Shown here: one piece after another, positions 43,280-53,781 of the stretch
How positions within the stretch are numbered: the stretch's first letter is position 1
Layout: every line of letters starts with the position of its first letter
DNA from: Octadecabacter temperatus
GTDB taxonomy: Bacteria > Pseudomonadota > Alphaproteobacteria > Rhodobacterales > Rhodobacteraceae
Assembly (NCBI RefSeq): GCF_001187845.1
Contig: NZ_CP012160.1
Span: forward strand, 992,001 to 1,056,000
DNA length: 64,000 nucleotides
Reading direction: 5' to 3'
Translations under genes and position numbers: made by a program
The notes under the pieces: model-generated
The model's database searches: none
Told to the model about the DNA's origin: nothing
Seen by the model: the letters and a program-made list of their open reading frames with translations, nothing else

Positions 43280-44362
43280 ATGTTGTTTTGGCTCACGGCA
43301 CTTTCTGACGGCGGGGACTTCTTCAACCTCTTTCGCTACATCACGTTCCGTGCCGGTGGCGCGTTTCTGACAGCACTGATTTTCGGTTTCGTGTTTGGTC
43401 CATCCCTTATTCGTGTACTGCGCAAACGTCAGGGTAAAGGCCAACCGATCCGTGACGACGGCCCAGAAAGCCACTTTGCTAAAGCGGGTACACCGACAAT
43501 GGGTGGTTTGCTGATTGTGGGCGCATTGCTGACGTCAACGTTGCTGTGGGCGCGTCTAGATAACCCGTTCATTTGGATGGTTCTGTTCGTCACAATGTCG
43601 TTCGCTCTGATCGGTTTTGCTGATGATTACGCAAAGGTGTCCAAGCAAAACACGGCTGGCGTATCTGGTAAGCTGCGTCTTGCCCTTGGGTTTCTGATCG
43701 CTGGCGTTGCGGCCTATTGGGCGGCGCAATATCACCCGGTTGAGCTGTCCAACAAACTCGCGCTGCCTATTTTCAAGGACGTTTTGGTCAACCTTGGCGT
43801 TCTGTTCATTCCGTTTGCGATGATCGTCATTGTTGGTGCAGCGAACGCTGTGAACATGACCGACGGTTTGGATGGCCTTGCGATTATGCCGGTTATGATC
43901 GCGGCAGGTGCCTTTGCTGTCATCGCCTATTTCGTTGGTCGTACCGATTTTACAACCGAACTTGGCCTGCACTACGTTCCTGGGACTGGTGAGCTTGCTA
44001 TCTTTGCAGCCGGAATCATCGGCGGTGGTTTGGGTTTCTTGTGGTACAACGCCCCACCAGCAGCCGTGTTCATGGGCGACACTGGGTCGCTTGCACTTGG
44101 CGGCGCGCTGGGCGCAATCGCAGTCGCCACCAAGCATGAAATCGTCCTCGCCATCGTTGGCGGCCTCTTCGTTGTTGAAGCCATGTCCGTGATTATCCAA
44201 GTGCTGTATTTCAAGCGCACAGGGAAACGCGTTTTCCTTATGGCGCCGATCCACCATCACTATGAGAAAAAGGGATGGGCCGAACCGCAGATCGTTATCC
44301 GGTTCTGGATCATTTCCTTGATCCTCGCGGTGATTGGTCTTGCGACGTTGAAGGTCCGCTAA
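43280..44362 (+). CDS. mraY: Phospho-N-acetylmuramoyl-pentapeptide transferase
   Basis: A 360-residue inner-membrane enzyme with about ten helices that makes lipid I from UDP-MurNAc-pentapeptide and undecaprenyl phosphate. Catalytic segments are [26 protein letters not shown] and [10 protein letters not shown], followed by [20 protein letters not shown] chose the ATG at 43280 ([12 protein letters not shown]), which gives exactly the E. coli length and has GGGG upstream; the ATG at 43265 is in frame but has no site. Its stop overlaps the convergent STAS gene by four bases, so cotranscription with murD needs read-through of that gene. Confidence 0.95.
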   Translation: MLFWLTALSDGGDFFNLFRYITFRAGGAFLTALIFGFVFGPSLIRVLRKRQGKGQPIRDDGPESHFAKAGTPTMGGLLIVGALLTSTLLWARLDNPFIWMVLFVTMSFALIGFADDYAKVSKQNTAGVSGKLRLALGFLIAGVAAYWAAQYHPVELSNKLALPIFKDVLVNLGVLFIPFAMIVIVGAANAVNMTDGLDGLAIMPVMIAAGAFAVIAYFVGRTDFTTELGLHYVPGTGELAIFAAGIIGGGLGFLWYNAPPAAVFMGDTGSLALGGALGAIAVATKHEIVLAIVGGLFVVEAMSVIIQVLYFKRTGKRVFLMAPIHHHYEKKGWAEPQIVIRFWIISLILAVIGLATLKVR

Positions 44363-44775
44363 ACGGGCATATTGTCCATCGGATCGTATTCTTCTTCAAC
44401 GGGCGCCGGCGTTCCTGTTAGCCATGTTTCGGCAGCAGGCGCATCCCCGATATCAAACGCTTTGATTTCCAAACCAGGCATGAGCGCGCCTTCAATCTGG
44501 GCCGCCTTTTGCATCCACTTCGCATCTGTCAAAACAGCGCATTTTTCGAACCGCCGCATCGCGGTAAACAGCGCCGGAAGCCGTGCCATTTCAATCATGA
44601 CGGCGGCAAATGTCGGCATCGCAAAATCTGCAATCTTTATCATCATTTGAGCGTCAGACATGCCTTCGGACTCTTGGAAAAAGTCTTCGAGGCCGAATTT
44701 CATCATGTCCGCATCCAGCGGTCCCCCAATTTCAATATCGAGGCGATTAGAGTTGGCTTTATGTACGAGTAACAT
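44359..44775 (-). CDS. SpoIIAA-like (STAS superfamily) protein, opposite strand inside dcw
   Basis: A 138-residue cytosolic protein starting [25 protein letters not shown], then [24 protein letters not shown] and [20 protein letters not shown]. This pattern is typical of the SpoIIAA-like/STAS-Sec14 family (DUF3478 type), sometimes proposed to bind lipids. GGAGG lies seven bases before the ATG. It is transcribed against the division cluster between mraY and murD; a role in wall synthesis is not indicated by its sequence. Confidence 0.82.
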   Translation of the reverse strand: MLLVHKANSNRLDIEIGGPLDADMMKFGLEDFFQESEGMSDAQMMIKIADFAMPTFAAVMIEMARLPALFTAMRRFEKCAVLTDAKWMQKAAQIEGALMPGLEIKAFDIGDAPAAETWLTGTPAPVEEEYDPMDNMPV

Positions 44776-44934
44776 CGCGTGTCCTCCATTTTTGATCACA
44801 CGCTAACCATACGCCCTTCAGGAGTTTCGCACCTTGATCTGGAGCAATTCAGCAAACTATTGCCGCCACTATCATGAGCTTGCGAAACCGTCTCGCACAC
44901 GGCACTCTGCGCGCCAATCAAAGGGGCTAAAAAC

Positions 44935-46329
44935 ATGATTCCAGTTCAAGGTTATTCAGGCAAAACCGTCGCGGTTCTTGGCCTTGGACGATCAGGTCTT
45001 GCGACTGTCACGGCACTGCAAGCTGGCGGCGCTAATGTGATCGTGTGGGACGACAGCCCCGAAGCCGCCGACAAAGCGAATGACGCTGGCGTGACGCTGC
45101 GCGATCTAACCAAACAGGGCGCGTTCACAGACGTTGCGGCGCTGATTACGTCCCCTGGCATCCCGCATCTATACCCCGAACCGCATCCTGCAATTGCGCG
45201 TGCGATGGTCGAGGGCTGCCCAGTGGACAACGACATCGGGTTGTTCTTTCGCAGCTTTGCGACGGGGGAGTGGGACAACTTTGAAACCATCCCAAAGGTC
45301 ATTGCGGTGACTGGGTCCAATGGTAAATCCACGACCTCTGCGCTGATCTATCATATTCTTGAGGAGGCGGGCCGTCCGACCCAGTTGGCCGGAAACATCG
45401 GGCGCGGGGTGTTGGACATTGATGAAGCGCATGACGGCGAAGTTATCGTACTCGAACTTAGCTCTTATCAAACCGACCTTGCCCGTGCACTCACGCCGGA
45501 TGTGGCCGTATTCACGAACCTTTCATCGGATCATCTGGATCGTCACGCTGGGCATGGAGGATATTTCGCCGCGAAACGTCGCCTGTTCGCAGAAGGCGGG
45601 CCAGATCGCGCAGTAATCGGTGTGGATGAACCCGAAGGCAACTACATCGCCAACCAGCTGTCGGAAGGGCCGGCAGATGATCGCGTGATCCGCGTCTCAA
45701 GCGGTACCAAGCTTGGCGGGGATGGCTGGAACGTGTTTGCCCGCAAAGGTTTCCTAAGCGAGACCCGTAAGGGGCGGCAGGTTGCATCAATCGATCTACG
45801 TCAAATCGCGGGATTGCCGGGCGCGCATAATCATCAGAATGCCTGCGCCGCATATGCTGCTTGTCGATCTTTGGGGATTGGGCCACGGGTGATTGAGCAA
45901 GCCTTGCACAGCTTTAAGGGCCTGCCGCACCGCAGTCAGTTGATCGCGCAGCGCGATGGCGTGGCATTTGTTAACGACAGTAAAGCGACCAACGTCGACT
46001 CAGCCGCCAAAGCGCTGGCAGCGTTCAGTAAGGTGCGTTGGATCTGCGGCGGGTTGGAAAAAGAGGGCGGATTGGAAGCCCTGCTGCCCGCGCCAACCGT
46101 GGTCAAAGCCTACGTCATCGGGCGTGAGGCCGCGGCCTTCGCTATGAAGCTTAAGGGGCTCGACGTGGAAATCTGCGGTGACATGAAAACGGCTGTGACA
46201 AAGGCCGCGGCCGATGCCCAATCGGGGGAAACCGTGTTGCTCGCGCCAGCCGCGGCGTCGTTTGATCAATACGATAGCTTTGAGAAGCGCGGTGATGATT
46301 TTGCGGAACAGGTTGCATCACTTTCCTAA
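44935..46329 (+). CDS. murD: UDP-MurNAc-L-Ala:D-Glu ligase
   Basis: A 464-residue cytosolic Mur ligase that adds D-glutamate. It has an N-terminal Rossmann part ([20 protein letters not shown]), the ATP loop [14 protein letters not shown], the [10 protein letters not shown] motif of the Mur family and [17 protein letters not shown] near the C-terminus, the latter typical of MurD. Because the STAS gene intervenes on the other strand, murD probably has its own promoter in 44776-44934 as well. Confidence 0.96.
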   Translation: MIPVQGYSGKTVAVLGLGRSGLATVTALQAGGANVIVWDDSPEAADKANDAGVTLRDLTKQGAFTDVAALITSPGIPHLYPEPHPAIARAMVEGCPVDNDIGLFFRSFATGEWDNFETIPKVIAVTGSNGKSTTSALIYHILEEAGRPTQLAGNIGRGVLDIDEAHDGEVIVLELSSYQTDLARALTPDVAVFTNLSSDHLDRHAGHGGYFAAKRRLFAEGGPDRAVIGVDEPEGNYIANQLSEGPADDRVIRVSSGTKLGGDGWNVFARKGFLSETRKGRQVASIDLRQIAGLPGAHNHQNACAAYAACRSLGIGPRVIEQALHSFKGLPHRSQLIAQRDGVAFVNDSKATNVDSAAKALAAFSKVRWICGGLEKEGGLEALLPAPTVVKAYVIGREAAAFAMKLKGLDVEICGDMKTAVTKAAADAQSGETVLLAPAAASFDQYDSFEKRGDDFAEQVASLS

Positions 46330-46347
46330 CCCTTGAAGGAGCCCGAT

Positions 46348-46956
46348 ATGTCGTGGATTAAAACAGTTCCCTATTCCGTCGCCACAGGCAAACTGAAGAT
46401 GCTCTACGATCGTGTTAAAGGGCCCGATGACAATGTCGACAACATCATGATGGCCCACAGCCTGCGGCCGCATTCGATGGAAGGGCACATGACGATTTAC
46501 AAAAATGTGCTGCACCATTCCTCCAACACTGTTCCAAAATGGTTTCTTGAAGTGCTTGGCGTTTGGGTCAGTTCATTGAACGACTGTGCGTATTGCGTTG
46601 AACATCATTTTGGCGGGATGAAGCGGTTGGTTGGCGACGACGCAAAATCAAACGCGATCCGAGGCGCGATTGAGGCGCGAGACCTTTCGGGGGCTCCGTT
46701 GGGCGCTGCGCAAAAACAGGCTTTGGTCTATGCAGAAAAGCTAACGCTGAACCCGCAAGGCATGGTTGAGGCTGACGCGATTTCTCTGCGCGAGGCGGGA
46801 TTTGATGATGGAGAAATCCTCGAAATCAATCAAGTTTGCGCCTATTTTAACTACGCCAACCGCACGGTTCTGGGACTTGGGTGCTCGACAGTCGGAGACA
46901 TCATTGGACTGTCGCCAAATGATTCAAACAATCCAGACGATTGGAACCATACCTAA
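46348..46956 (+). CDS. Peroxidase-related (AhpD-like) carboxymuconolactone decarboxylase family protein
   Basis: A 202-residue protein with the AhpD/CMD catalytic motif NDCAYCVEHH, in which C80 and C83 form the redox pair and H87 completes the ExxxCxxCxxxH type pattern. The surrounding helices (VLHHSSNTVPKWFLEVLGVWVSS before, AAQKQALVYAEKLTLNP after) match the peroxidase-related subgroup. It may detoxify peroxide or work as an adaptor to thiol oxidation; no partner is next to it. GAAGGAG lies before the ATG at 46348, 18 bases after murD. Confidence 0.9.
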   Translation: MSWIKTVPYSVATGKLKMLYDRVKGPDDNVDNIMMAHSLRPHSMEGHMTIYKNVLHHSSNTVPKWFLEVLGVWVSSLNDCAYCVEHHFGGMKRLVGDDAKSNAIRGAIEARDLSGAPLGAAQKQALVYAEKLTLNPQGMVEADAISLREAGFDDGEILEINQVCAYFNYANRTVLGLGCSTVGDIIGLSPNDSNNPDDWNHT

Positions 46957-48137
46957 GGTCTGGCGGCGATGGCGGTGCCGGCGGCATAACCCGAAGACCA
47001 TGCCCACTGGAAGTTATACCCACCAAGCCACCCCGTGACATCAACCGCTTCGCCGATGAAATAGAGACCCGCTTGCGCCTTGGCCTCCATCGTCTTTGAG
47101 GACAGCCCGTTTGTGTCGATGCCACCCGCCGTGACTTCGGCTGTGCGATAGCCTTCGGTGCCGGAGGGTTTGAGTTTCCAGTTGTGCAAGTCTGCGATCA
47201 CCGCGTCGATGCGAGCGTCCGACAGGTCGCCTGTATTTCCGGTTAGCTTTAGGTCCGCCGTCAAGAAATCGATCAGTCGGGCAGGGATGTATTTTGCCAA
47301 TGTCGTGGTCAGTGCCTTGCGGCCCTCGGTGGTTCGGCCCGCCTTCAACGCGCTTGCGAGGTCGAAGTCTGGCGAAATCGACACGGACACATCTTCACCC
47401 TCAACCCAGTAAGATGACGCTTGCAGAACAGCAGGGCCGGACAACCCGCGATGGGTGAACAACAGGGCCTCATCAAACGCGGTGCCGTCGTTCGTCGTGA
47501 CCCGCGCGGGGGTGGCGACGCCAGCCAGCGGTTTGAATTTTTCATCTGAAAACGTGAACGGCACGAGGGCAGGGCGGGTATCCGTAACGGCAAGCCCGAA
47601 CTGCGTTGCGATCTCATAGGCCAACCCAGTCGCCCCCATTTTGGGAATGGATTTGCCTCCCGTTGCGACCACTAGATTGTCAGCCGTGACCACTTGCGCT
47701 TGACCGTGGCGTTTCAGGGCGACCTGAAACTGCGCACCGTCGTGGCGGATATTGCCAATGCTTGTTTGTGTCCAAACCTCACCACCGGCGTTCTCAACTT
47801 CAGCCAGCAACATAGCGATAATGTCCTTGGCCGTGTCATCGCAAAACAGCTGCCCAAGGGTTTTTTCGTGCCATGCGATTTTGTAGCGGTCCATCAGATC
47901 AATGAAATCCCACTGCGTGTAGCGCGCCAACGCGGACTTAGCGAAATGGGGGTTCTGGCTGATAAAGTTCGCGGCCGTCGTGCCAAGGTTGGTGAAATTA
48001 CAGCGCCCGCCGCCTGAAATGCGGATTTTTTCGCCGGCGGTTTTGGCGTGATCAACGACCAAAGTGCTGGGACCCGCGTAGGCAGCGCAGTGAAGTCCGG
48101 CTGCGCCGGCACCAAGGATAAGTGTGTTTACATGCAT
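46953..48137 (-). CDS. FAD-dependent oxidoreductase of the YhiN/HI0933 family
   Basis: A 394-residue flavoprotein: GAGAAGLHCA near the start is the dinucleotide-binding turn, then SGGGRCNFTNLG (the family hallmark), LVVATGGKSIPKMGATGLAYEIA in the middle and a final GLYFIGEAVDVTGWLGGYNFQWAWSSG. Members are found widely but the reaction is not established; a role as NAD(P)/FAD-dependent reductase is usual wording. I chose the ATG at 48135-48137; the frame is open to 48194 but lacks family sequence. It is transcribed against dcw and its stop overlaps the AhpD-like gene by four bases. Confidence 0.92.
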   Translation of the reverse strand: MHVNTLILGAGAAGLHCAAYAGPSTLVVDHAKTAGEKIRISGGGRCNFTNLGTTAANFISQNPHFAKSALARYTQWDFIDLMDRYKIAWHEKTLGQLFCDDTAKDIIAMLLAEVENAGGEVWTQTSIGNIRHDGAQFQVALKRHGQAQVVTADNLVVATGGKSIPKMGATGLAYEIATQFGLAVTDTRPALVPFTFSDEKFKPLAGVATPARVTTNDGTAFDEALLFTHRGLSGPAVLQASSYWVEGEDVSVSISPDFDLASALKAGRTTEGRKALTTTLAKYIPARLIDFLTADLKLTGNTGDLSDARIDAVIADLHNWKLKPSGTEGYRTAEVTAGGIDTNGLSSKTMEAKAQAGLYFIGEAVDVTGWLGGYNFQWAWSSGYAAGTAIAARP

Positions 48138-48277
48138 AGCAATCAGGTGCCTTGAAAACGCGTCGCGCACAAGGGGGGGTAAAAAACGTGTCATTTCACT
48201 GGAATCGTAAGGGTTTTGTCGTTAGAGTAAAAAGCAGACCCGGCAAACGGGCGTTTTGAGGCAGTAAGGCAGTCGCC

Positions 48278-49444
48278 ATGACAGAAATGGTTTTCGGTGC
48301 GATCCCCGCTCAATCGGGTGATCCGGTTCTTCCACGTTGGTGGAGGACCGTTGATAAATTGACGTTGTCCTGCATCATCGTTTTATTCGGTATTGGATTG
48401 TTGTTAGGGCTGGCTGCGTCGCCGCCTTTGGCTGCAAAGAACGGGTTTGAACCCTTCCACTATGTGCAACGTCAGGCGTTGTTTGGCTCAATCGCGATGG
48501 TTGTGCTGGTTGTCACGTCGATGATGTCGCCGACTTTGGTGCGTCGCTTGGCTGTTCTTGGCTTTTTGGCCGCGTTCATCGCGCTGGCCGGTCTACCATT
48601 CTTGGGGACTGACTTTGGTAAAGGCGCTGTGCGCTGGTATTCATTGGGCTTTGCGTCCGTGCAGCCGTCCGAATTCCTGAAACCCGGTTTTATCGTTGTG
48701 GCAGCATGGTTTATGGCCGCGAGCCAAGAGATTGGTGGTCCTCCAGGTAAGTCATATTCCCTTATTTTGACGGCGGTGATCGTGTTGATGCTGGCAATGC
48801 AGCCTGACTTTGGCCAATCCGCACTGATCCTGTTTGGCTGGGGCGTGATGTATTTCATTGCTGGCGCGCCGATGCTTATTCTTGTCGGACTGGCGGTTGT
48901 TGTTATCTTTGGCGGCACGGTTGCCTATTCGAATTCAGAACACTTTGCGCGTCGTATTGATGGGTTCTTGAATCCAGACGTCGATCCGACCACGCAGCTT
49001 GGCTATGCCACAAACGCCATTCGCGAAGGCGGGTTCTTCGGTGTTGGTGTGGGCGAGGGGCAGGTGAAATGGTCGCTGCCGGATGCGCACACGGATTTCA
49101 TTATTGCAGTTGCGGCCGAAGAATACGGGCTAATTTGCGTTCTGGCGATCATCGGGCTTTACGCCACTGTCGTCGTGCGTTCCTTGATGCGCCTGATGAA
49201 AGAACGTAATCCGTTCATTCGTTTGGCCGGCTGTGGGCTTGCGTGCATCGTGGGTGTTCAGGCGATGATTAACATGGGCGTGGCAGTGCGTTTGTTGCCT
49301 GCCAAAGGCATGACATTGCCGTTCGTGAGCTACGGTGGATCCTCGGTTATTGCTTCCGCGATTGCGGTGGGCATGTTGCTGGCGTTCACGCGAACGCGTC
49401 CACAGGGACAAATTGGTGACATTTTGCTACGGCGGGGGCGCTAA
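48278..49444 (+). CDS. ftsW: Peptidoglycan glycosyltransferase FtsW
   Basis: A 388-residue SEDS protein with about ten membrane helices that polymerises lipid II at the septum together with FtsI. It has [21 protein letters not shown] (the extracellular loop with the catalytic-region Trp), the [14 protein letters not shown] segment with the conserved Asp, and the final [13 protein letters not shown]. It starts 141 bases after the divergent YhiN-like gene, so a promoter in that gap is likely. TAATG coupling to murG. Confidence 0.95.
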   Translation: MTEMVFGAIPAQSGDPVLPRWWRTVDKLTLSCIIVLFGIGLLLGLAASPPLAAKNGFEPFHYVQRQALFGSIAMVVLVVTSMMSPTLVRRLAVLGFLAAFIALAGLPFLGTDFGKGAVRWYSLGFASVQPSEFLKPGFIVVAAWFMAASQEIGGPPGKSYSLILTAVIVLMLAMQPDFGQSALILFGWGVMYFIAGAPMLILVGLAVVVIFGGTVAYSNSEHFARRIDGFLNPDVDPTTQLGYATNAIREGGFFGVGVGEGQVKWSLPDAHTDFIIAVAAEEYGLICVLAIIGLYATVVVRSLMRLMKERNPFIRLAGCGLACIVGVQAMINMGVAVRLLPAKGMTLPFVSYGGSSVIASAIAVGMLLAFTRTRPQGQIGDILLRRGR

Positions 49445-50538
49445 TGGCTGATCCACTTCTGATTATCGCAGCGGGCGGCACGGGCGGGCATATGTTCCCA
49501 GCCCAAGCCTTGGCCGAAGCGATGCTGGCGCGCGGCTGGCGGGTCAAACTGTCCACGGATGTGCGCGGTGCGCGTTATACGGGTGGCTTCCCCCATGCGG
49601 TTGAGATTGAGCAAGTTGGTTCGGCGACGTTCGCACGCGGTGGATTGATCGCGAAACTCAAAGCGCCGTTTACGATTTTTGGCGGAGTGATATCCGCTGT
49701 ATTCAAGATGCTGCGTGACAAGCCGACAGTCGTTGTGGGCTTTGGTGGCTACCCAACCATTCCGGCGATGTCCGCCGCGTGGGTCTTGCGTAAACCGACA
49801 ATGATCCACGAGCAAAACGGCGTTCTGGGCCGCGTGAACAAGATATTTTCAAAGCGGGTGAACAAGGTGGCCTGCGGAACGTGGCCGACTGAATTGCCAA
49901 GTGGTGTCGAGGGCGTGCCCGTCGGCAACCCCGTCCGCAATGCAATTCTGGAACGGGCAGGGGCAGGTTACATCGCACCGGGTGACTACCCAATGTCCAT
50001 TCTGGTGATGGGTGGCTCGCAAGGCGCACGCATCTTGTCCGACATTGTCCCACCTGCGATTTCTGCGCTTCCGTCCGCCATTCGCCGCAACATTCGCGTC
50101 AGCCATCAGGCCCGCGCTGAGGACCTTGAGCGCGTTGCGCAGTATTATGCAGACGAAGGTATTCCCGCTGATGTGCAGCCGTTCTTTAATGACGTGCCGA
50201 CGCTGATGTCTGAGTGCCAACTGGTGATTTCTCGCGCAGGTGCGTCGTCTATTGCAGACCTTAGCATCATCGGGCGTCCAGCAATTCTTGTTCCATATGC
50301 AATGGCATTAGGAGACCACCAAACGGCGAATGCGCGCCAACTGGTTGACGCAGGCGCGGCTATTTTAGTCGCCGAGACGGACCTTCAGGTCGACAGTCTT
50401 TCAGAGCAGATTTCAAACGTGTTGGGCGATGCAGGCAAAGCGCAATCCATGTCCCAAGCGGCACTTGCGTGTGGCAAACCAGATGCGACCGAAACCCTGG
50501 TCTCGCTGACGATAGAATTGACCCAACCTAAACCGTAA
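49444..50538 (+). CDS. murG: UDP-GlcNAc:undecaprenyl-PP-MurNAc-pentapeptide GlcNAc transferase
   Basis: A 364-residue membrane-associated GT-B enzyme that makes lipid II on the cytoplasmic face. It has the G-loop [19 protein letters not shown] at the N-terminus, [12 protein letters not shown], the second G loop [13 protein letters not shown] and the donor-site motif [11 protein letters not shown]. Its start shares a base with the ftsW stop. murC follows after ~38 bases. Confidence 0.97.
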   Translation: MADPLLIIAAGGTGGHMFPAQALAEAMLARGWRVKLSTDVRGARYTGGFPHAVEIEQVGSATFARGGLIAKLKAPFTIFGGVISAVFKMLRDKPTVVVGFGGYPTIPAMSAAWVLRKPTMIHEQNGVLGRVNKIFSKRVNKVACGTWPTELPSGVEGVPVGNPVRNAILERAGAGYIAPGDYPMSILVMGGSQGARILSDIVPPAISALPSAIRRNIRVSHQARAEDLERVAQYYADEGIPADVQPFFNDVPTLMSECQLVISRAGASSIADLSIIGRPAILVPYAMALGDHQTANARQLVDAGAAILVAETDLQVDSLSEQISNVLGDAGKAQSMSQAALACGKPDATETLVSLTIELTQPKP

Positions 50539-50576
50539 ATACGAGTAACACTAAGAAGATGGACGGAAGCAGACCC

Positions 50577-51977
50577 ATGAACGCAGCAGCGACAAAACTC
50601 CCCCTCGACGTCGGCCCGATCCACTTTGTTGGTATCGGCGGTATTGGCATGTCGGGGATCGCAGAAGTTTTATTGTCGCATGGGTACACCGTTCAAGGGT
50701 CCGATCTTAAGGAAAGCCCAATCACCAAGCGGCTAACCAAACTGGGTGCGCATATTTTCGTAGGCCAAAAGGCCGAGAACATTGCAAACGCGGAAGTCAT
50801 CGTAATTTCCAGCGCAATCAAAGCAGGCAACCCTGAGCTGGACGAAGCGCGCGCGCGTGGTCTTCCAATCGTGCGTCGCGCCGAAATGCTGGCGGAACTG
50901 ATGCGGATGAAGTCCAACATTGCTGTGGCAGGGACGCACGGTAAAACGACGACCACGACGATGGTTGCGGCGTTGCTTGATGGTGGCAATTTCAACCCGA
51001 CGGTCGTGAACGGCGGCATCATTCACGCCTATGGATCTAATGCGCGCGTCGGTGACGGTGAATGGATGGTGGTCGAAGCGGACGAGTCCGACGGCACGTT
51101 CAACCGCCTGCCAGCGACGATCGCGATTGTGACCAACATTGACCCAGAGCACATGGAGCATTGGGGCACCGAAGAAAACCTGCATCGCGGGTTCTATGAT
51201 TTTGTATCAGGTATTCCGTTTTACGGGCTGGCCGTGTGCTGCACGGATGATAGCGACGTTCAGGCGTTGGTTGGTAAAATCACTGATCGCCGCGTGATGA
51301 CCTATGGGTTTAACGCCCAAGCAGACGTGCGGGCGACCAATTTGACCTACAAACAAGGCATCGCGCATTTTGATGTGGTCTTGCAAAACGAAGATATGAC
51401 TATCGAGGGCTGTGCATTGCCAATGCCCGGTGATCACAACGTTTCAAACGCGTTGTCGGCAATCGCCGTGGCGCGTCATTTGGGGATGAAAGCCGAAGAA
51501 ATTCGCACGGCGTTGGAAAACTTTGGCGGCGTGAACCGTCGATTTACCCGTGTTGGCGAAGTGGATGGCGTGACGATAATTGATGATTACGGTCACCATC
51601 CGACCGAAATTCTGGCTGTACTAAAGGCCGCACGCCAAGCCTGCGACGGGCGTATCATCGCGGTTCACCAACCGCACCGCTACACGCGTGTGCACCATCA
51701 TTTTGACGACTACTGTGCATGTTTCAACGATGCCGATGTTGTCGCCATTTCCGAGGTTTTCGCCGCGGGTGAAGACGTAATCGAGGGCGCAACGCGCGAT
51801 GATTTGGTCGCAGGACTGATCCGCGCAGGCCACCGCCATGCCCGCGCAATTACGGATGAAGCCGATTTGGTGCGTTTGGTACGCGAGCAAGCAAAGCCAG
51901 GTGATATGGTGGTTTGTCTTGGTGCTGGTTCTATTTCCAGCTGGGCGAACGCATTGCCGGAGCTACTTAAAGCGTGA
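50577..51977 (+). CDS. murC: UDP-N-acetylmuramate:L-alanine ligase
   Basis: A 466-residue cytosolic ligase adding the first residue (L-Ala) of the stem peptide. Domain 1 begins [19 protein letters not shown], the ATP loop is [16 protein letters not shown], and [10 protein letters not shown] is the MurC signature. I preferred the ATG at 50577 ([10 protein letters not shown]), as in relatives, over the in-frame ATG at 50559. Its stop shares bases with a small membrane gene (GTGA). Confidence 0.97.
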   Translation: MNAAATKLPLDVGPIHFVGIGGIGMSGIAEVLLSHGYTVQGSDLKESPITKRLTKLGAHIFVGQKAENIANAEVIVISSAIKAGNPELDEARARGLPIVRRAEMLAELMRMKSNIAVAGTHGKTTTTTMVAALLDGGNFNPTVVNGGIIHAYGSNARVGDGEWMVVEADESDGTFNRLPATIAIVTNIDPEHMEHWGTEENLHRGFYDFVSGIPFYGLAVCCTDDSDVQALVGKITDRRVMTYGFNAQADVRATNLTYKQGIAHFDVVLQNEDMTIEGCALPMPGDHNVSNALSAIAVARHLGMKAEEIRTALENFGGVNRRFTRVGEVDGVTIIDDYGHHPTEILAVLKAARQACDGRIIAVHQPHRYTRVHHHFDDYCACFNDADVVAISEVFAAGEDVIEGATRDDLVAGLIRAGHRHARAITDEADLVRLVREQAKPGDMVVCLGAGSISSWANALPELLKA

Positions 51978-52201
51978 CCTATGAATGGCTCATCCTTGGT
52001 GCGGTTCTGATTGTCGCGCTTTTGCCGATGATCAAATGGGTGCGCCGTTTGCTGTGGGCGTTCACGATTGCATTCGTTGGAATGATGTTAATTCATATGC
52101 AGCACAATCCCGGTGAGGCAACACTGGCACTGGGCGCGATGGGCGGCGGGTTGATGTTTGCACGCCCCATCCGACGCATGGTTTTGGGGGGAATGCTGTG
52201 A
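51974..52201 (+). CDS. Small membrane protein of unknown function
   Basis: A 75-residue protein with two hydrophobic stretches ([15 protein letters not shown] and [15 protein letters not shown]) and a C-terminal Gly/Ala-rich part ending [12 protein letters not shown]. It starts with GTG at 51974 inside the murC stop (GTGA) and its own stop overlaps the next gene the same way. I do not recognise the family. The tight coupling and conserved codon style suggest a real gene in the murC-murB gap. Confidence 0.65.
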   Translation: MTYEWLILGAVLIVALLPMIKWVRRLLWAFTIAFVGMMLIHMQHNPGEATLALGAMGGGLMFARPIRRMVLGGML

Positions 52202-52452
52202 GCTGGTCGATAGTCATTGCCGCCCTTTGGGTGTTGGCCGCGACTGGGACGGCTTTGCTGCCGATGCGCAGGCAATATGTGCCTGGCGTGACTTTGTTGT
52301 TGCTCGCACCGATCCTCATTCTTTGGCTTGGCTATGACTTTGGGTGGGGCTGGAGTGTTGCGGCGTTCCTTGCGTTTGCATCAATGTTTCGTAATCCGCT
52401 TAGATACCTGTTTGCGCGCGCGCGCGGGCGACGACCGGAGCTTCCGAAATGA
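52198..52452 (+). CDS. DUF2484 family membrane protein (copy A)
   Basis: An 84-residue protein with three hydrophobic segments and the phrases LPMRRQYVPGVTLLLLAP and SMFRNPLRYLFARARGRR, which agree with DUF2484, a family found mainly in Rhodobacteraceae between murC and murB. It starts with GTG at 52198 (overlap GTGA). Function unknown. A second copy follows directly. Confidence 0.8.
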   Translation: MSWSIVIAALWVLAATGTALLPMRRQYVPGVTLLLLAPILILWLGYDFGWGWSVAAFLAFASMFRNPLRYLFARARGRRPELPK

Positions 52453-52703
52453 TGGCTATGGGGTTAGGATTTGCATGGCTTGTTGCCGCCAATGTTTTGG
52501 CACTTATACCGAGCCGAGATAATTTGTGGACGCGGGCCTATGTGCTGATCGCGATCGGAATTCCGTTGTTGGGCTACATTACCTATACGAACGGACCGCT
52601 TCTTGGCATGGTGTTTTTGATCGCTGGATGTAGCGTGTTGCGTTGGCCGGTGGTCTATTTGACGCGTTGGGTGCGCCGCATGGTGACAAAGGCTGAAAGC
52701 TAA
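52449..52703 (+). CDS. DUF2484 family membrane protein (copy B)
   Basis: An 84-residue protein with three hydrophobic segments, a start like copy A (GLGFAWLVAANVLALIPSRD) and a similar tail (VLRWPVVYLTRWVRR, compared with MFRNPLRYLFARARGR in copy A). The two look like diverged tandem paralogues. The ATG at 52449 overlaps the copy A stop by four bases. Function unknown. Confidence 0.8.
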   Translation: MMAMGLGFAWLVAANVLALIPSRDNLWTRAYVLIAIGIPLLGYITYTNGPLLGMVFLIAGCSVLRWPVVYLTRWVRRMVTKAES

Positions 52704-52755
52704 GATCGACCGACAATCACTTGGCAGCAGTGGTGTGTCGCGCTAAACGAGCCCC

Positions 52756-53691
52756 ATGATGTTGAATGATTTGCCCGAAGTACGCGGCGTGTTAACGCCA
52801 AACCGTGACCTGTCTGAGTTGACGTGGATGCGCGTGGGTGGGCCTGCGGATGTGTTGTTCCAACCTGCCGATGAAGACGATTTGTGCGCGTTCTTGGCCG
52901 CATTGCCAGATGATATTCCCGTTTTTGCGATGGGGGTCGGGTCAAATCTGATCGTGCGTGATGGTGGGGTGCGCGGCGTCGTGATCCGGCTTGGGCGTGG
53001 TTTCAACGGGATTGAGTTTGACGGAGATACTGTGCGGGCAGGGGCTGCGGCGTTGGATATGCATGTAGCGCGCAAGGCTGCGGCGCAGGGGCTGAACCTG
53101 ACGTTTTTGCGCACAATCCCAGGGTCCGTTGGCGGCGCTGTTCGGATGAATGCTGGGTGCTACGGCGATTACATGGCCGATGTTTTGCAGGACGTGCGCG
53201 TGGTGATGCGGGATGGTTCTGTGCAAACGCTGGCCGCTGATGCGCTTGATTTGCAGTACCGCTCGTCCACTTTGCCAGAGGGGGCCGTGATCGTTTCGGC
53301 CACTTTGAAAGCCCCAAGTGAAGATGCGCAGGTTCTTGAAGACCGCATGGCGGCACAGCTGGCCAAGCGCGATGAAACCCAGCCGACGAAAGACCGAACG
53401 GCGGGAAGTACATTCCGCAATCCGGCAGGGTTTTCCAGCACAGGGAAGGCGGATGACAGCCAAGACCTGAAGGCGTGGAAGGTGATTGACGACGCTGGCA
53501 TGCGCGGCGCAACCATCGGTGGCGCGGTCATGAACGTTAAACATTCCAACTTTTTGACCAACGCTGGTGGCGCGACTGCTGCCGACCTAGAAGACCTAGG
53601 GGAAAGCGTTAGAAAAAAGGTTTACGAAACCAGTGGATTAACGCTAGTATGGGAAATTATGAGGGTTGGTGAACCGGCCCCGAAAGACTGA
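52756..53691 (+). CDS. murB: UDP-N-acetylenolpyruvoylglucosamine reductase
   Basis: A 311-residue FAD/NADPH enzyme producing UDP-MurNAc. It has the FAD loop [36 protein letters not shown], the catalytic serine in [14 protein letters not shown] and [18 protein letters not shown]. Two ATG codons at 52756 and 52759 are adjacent; I used the first. It follows the DUF2484 pair by ~50 bases, and ddl follows by 90. Confidence 0.96.
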   Translation: MMLNDLPEVRGVLTPNRDLSELTWMRVGGPADVLFQPADEDDLCAFLAALPDDIPVFAMGVGSNLIVRDGGVRGVVIRLGRGFNGIEFDGDTVRAGAAALDMHVARKAAAQGLNLTFLRTIPGSVGGAVRMNAGCYGDYMADVLQDVRVVMRDGSVQTLAADALDLQYRSSTLPEGAVIVSATLKAPSEDAQVLEDRMAAQLAKRDETQPTKDRTAGSTFRNPAGFSSTGKADDSQDLKAWKVIDDAGMRGATIGGAVMNVKHSNFLTNAGGATAADLEDLGESVRKKVYETSGLTLVWEIMRVGEPAPKD

Positions 53692-53781
53692 CCCCCTTTA
53701 TCGGGTCAAAGCCCCACAGGCAGGGGCGCGGTAAACAAAGTATATGACGACCCAACAAAGGGTCGCGAAAGAGGCGATAGC

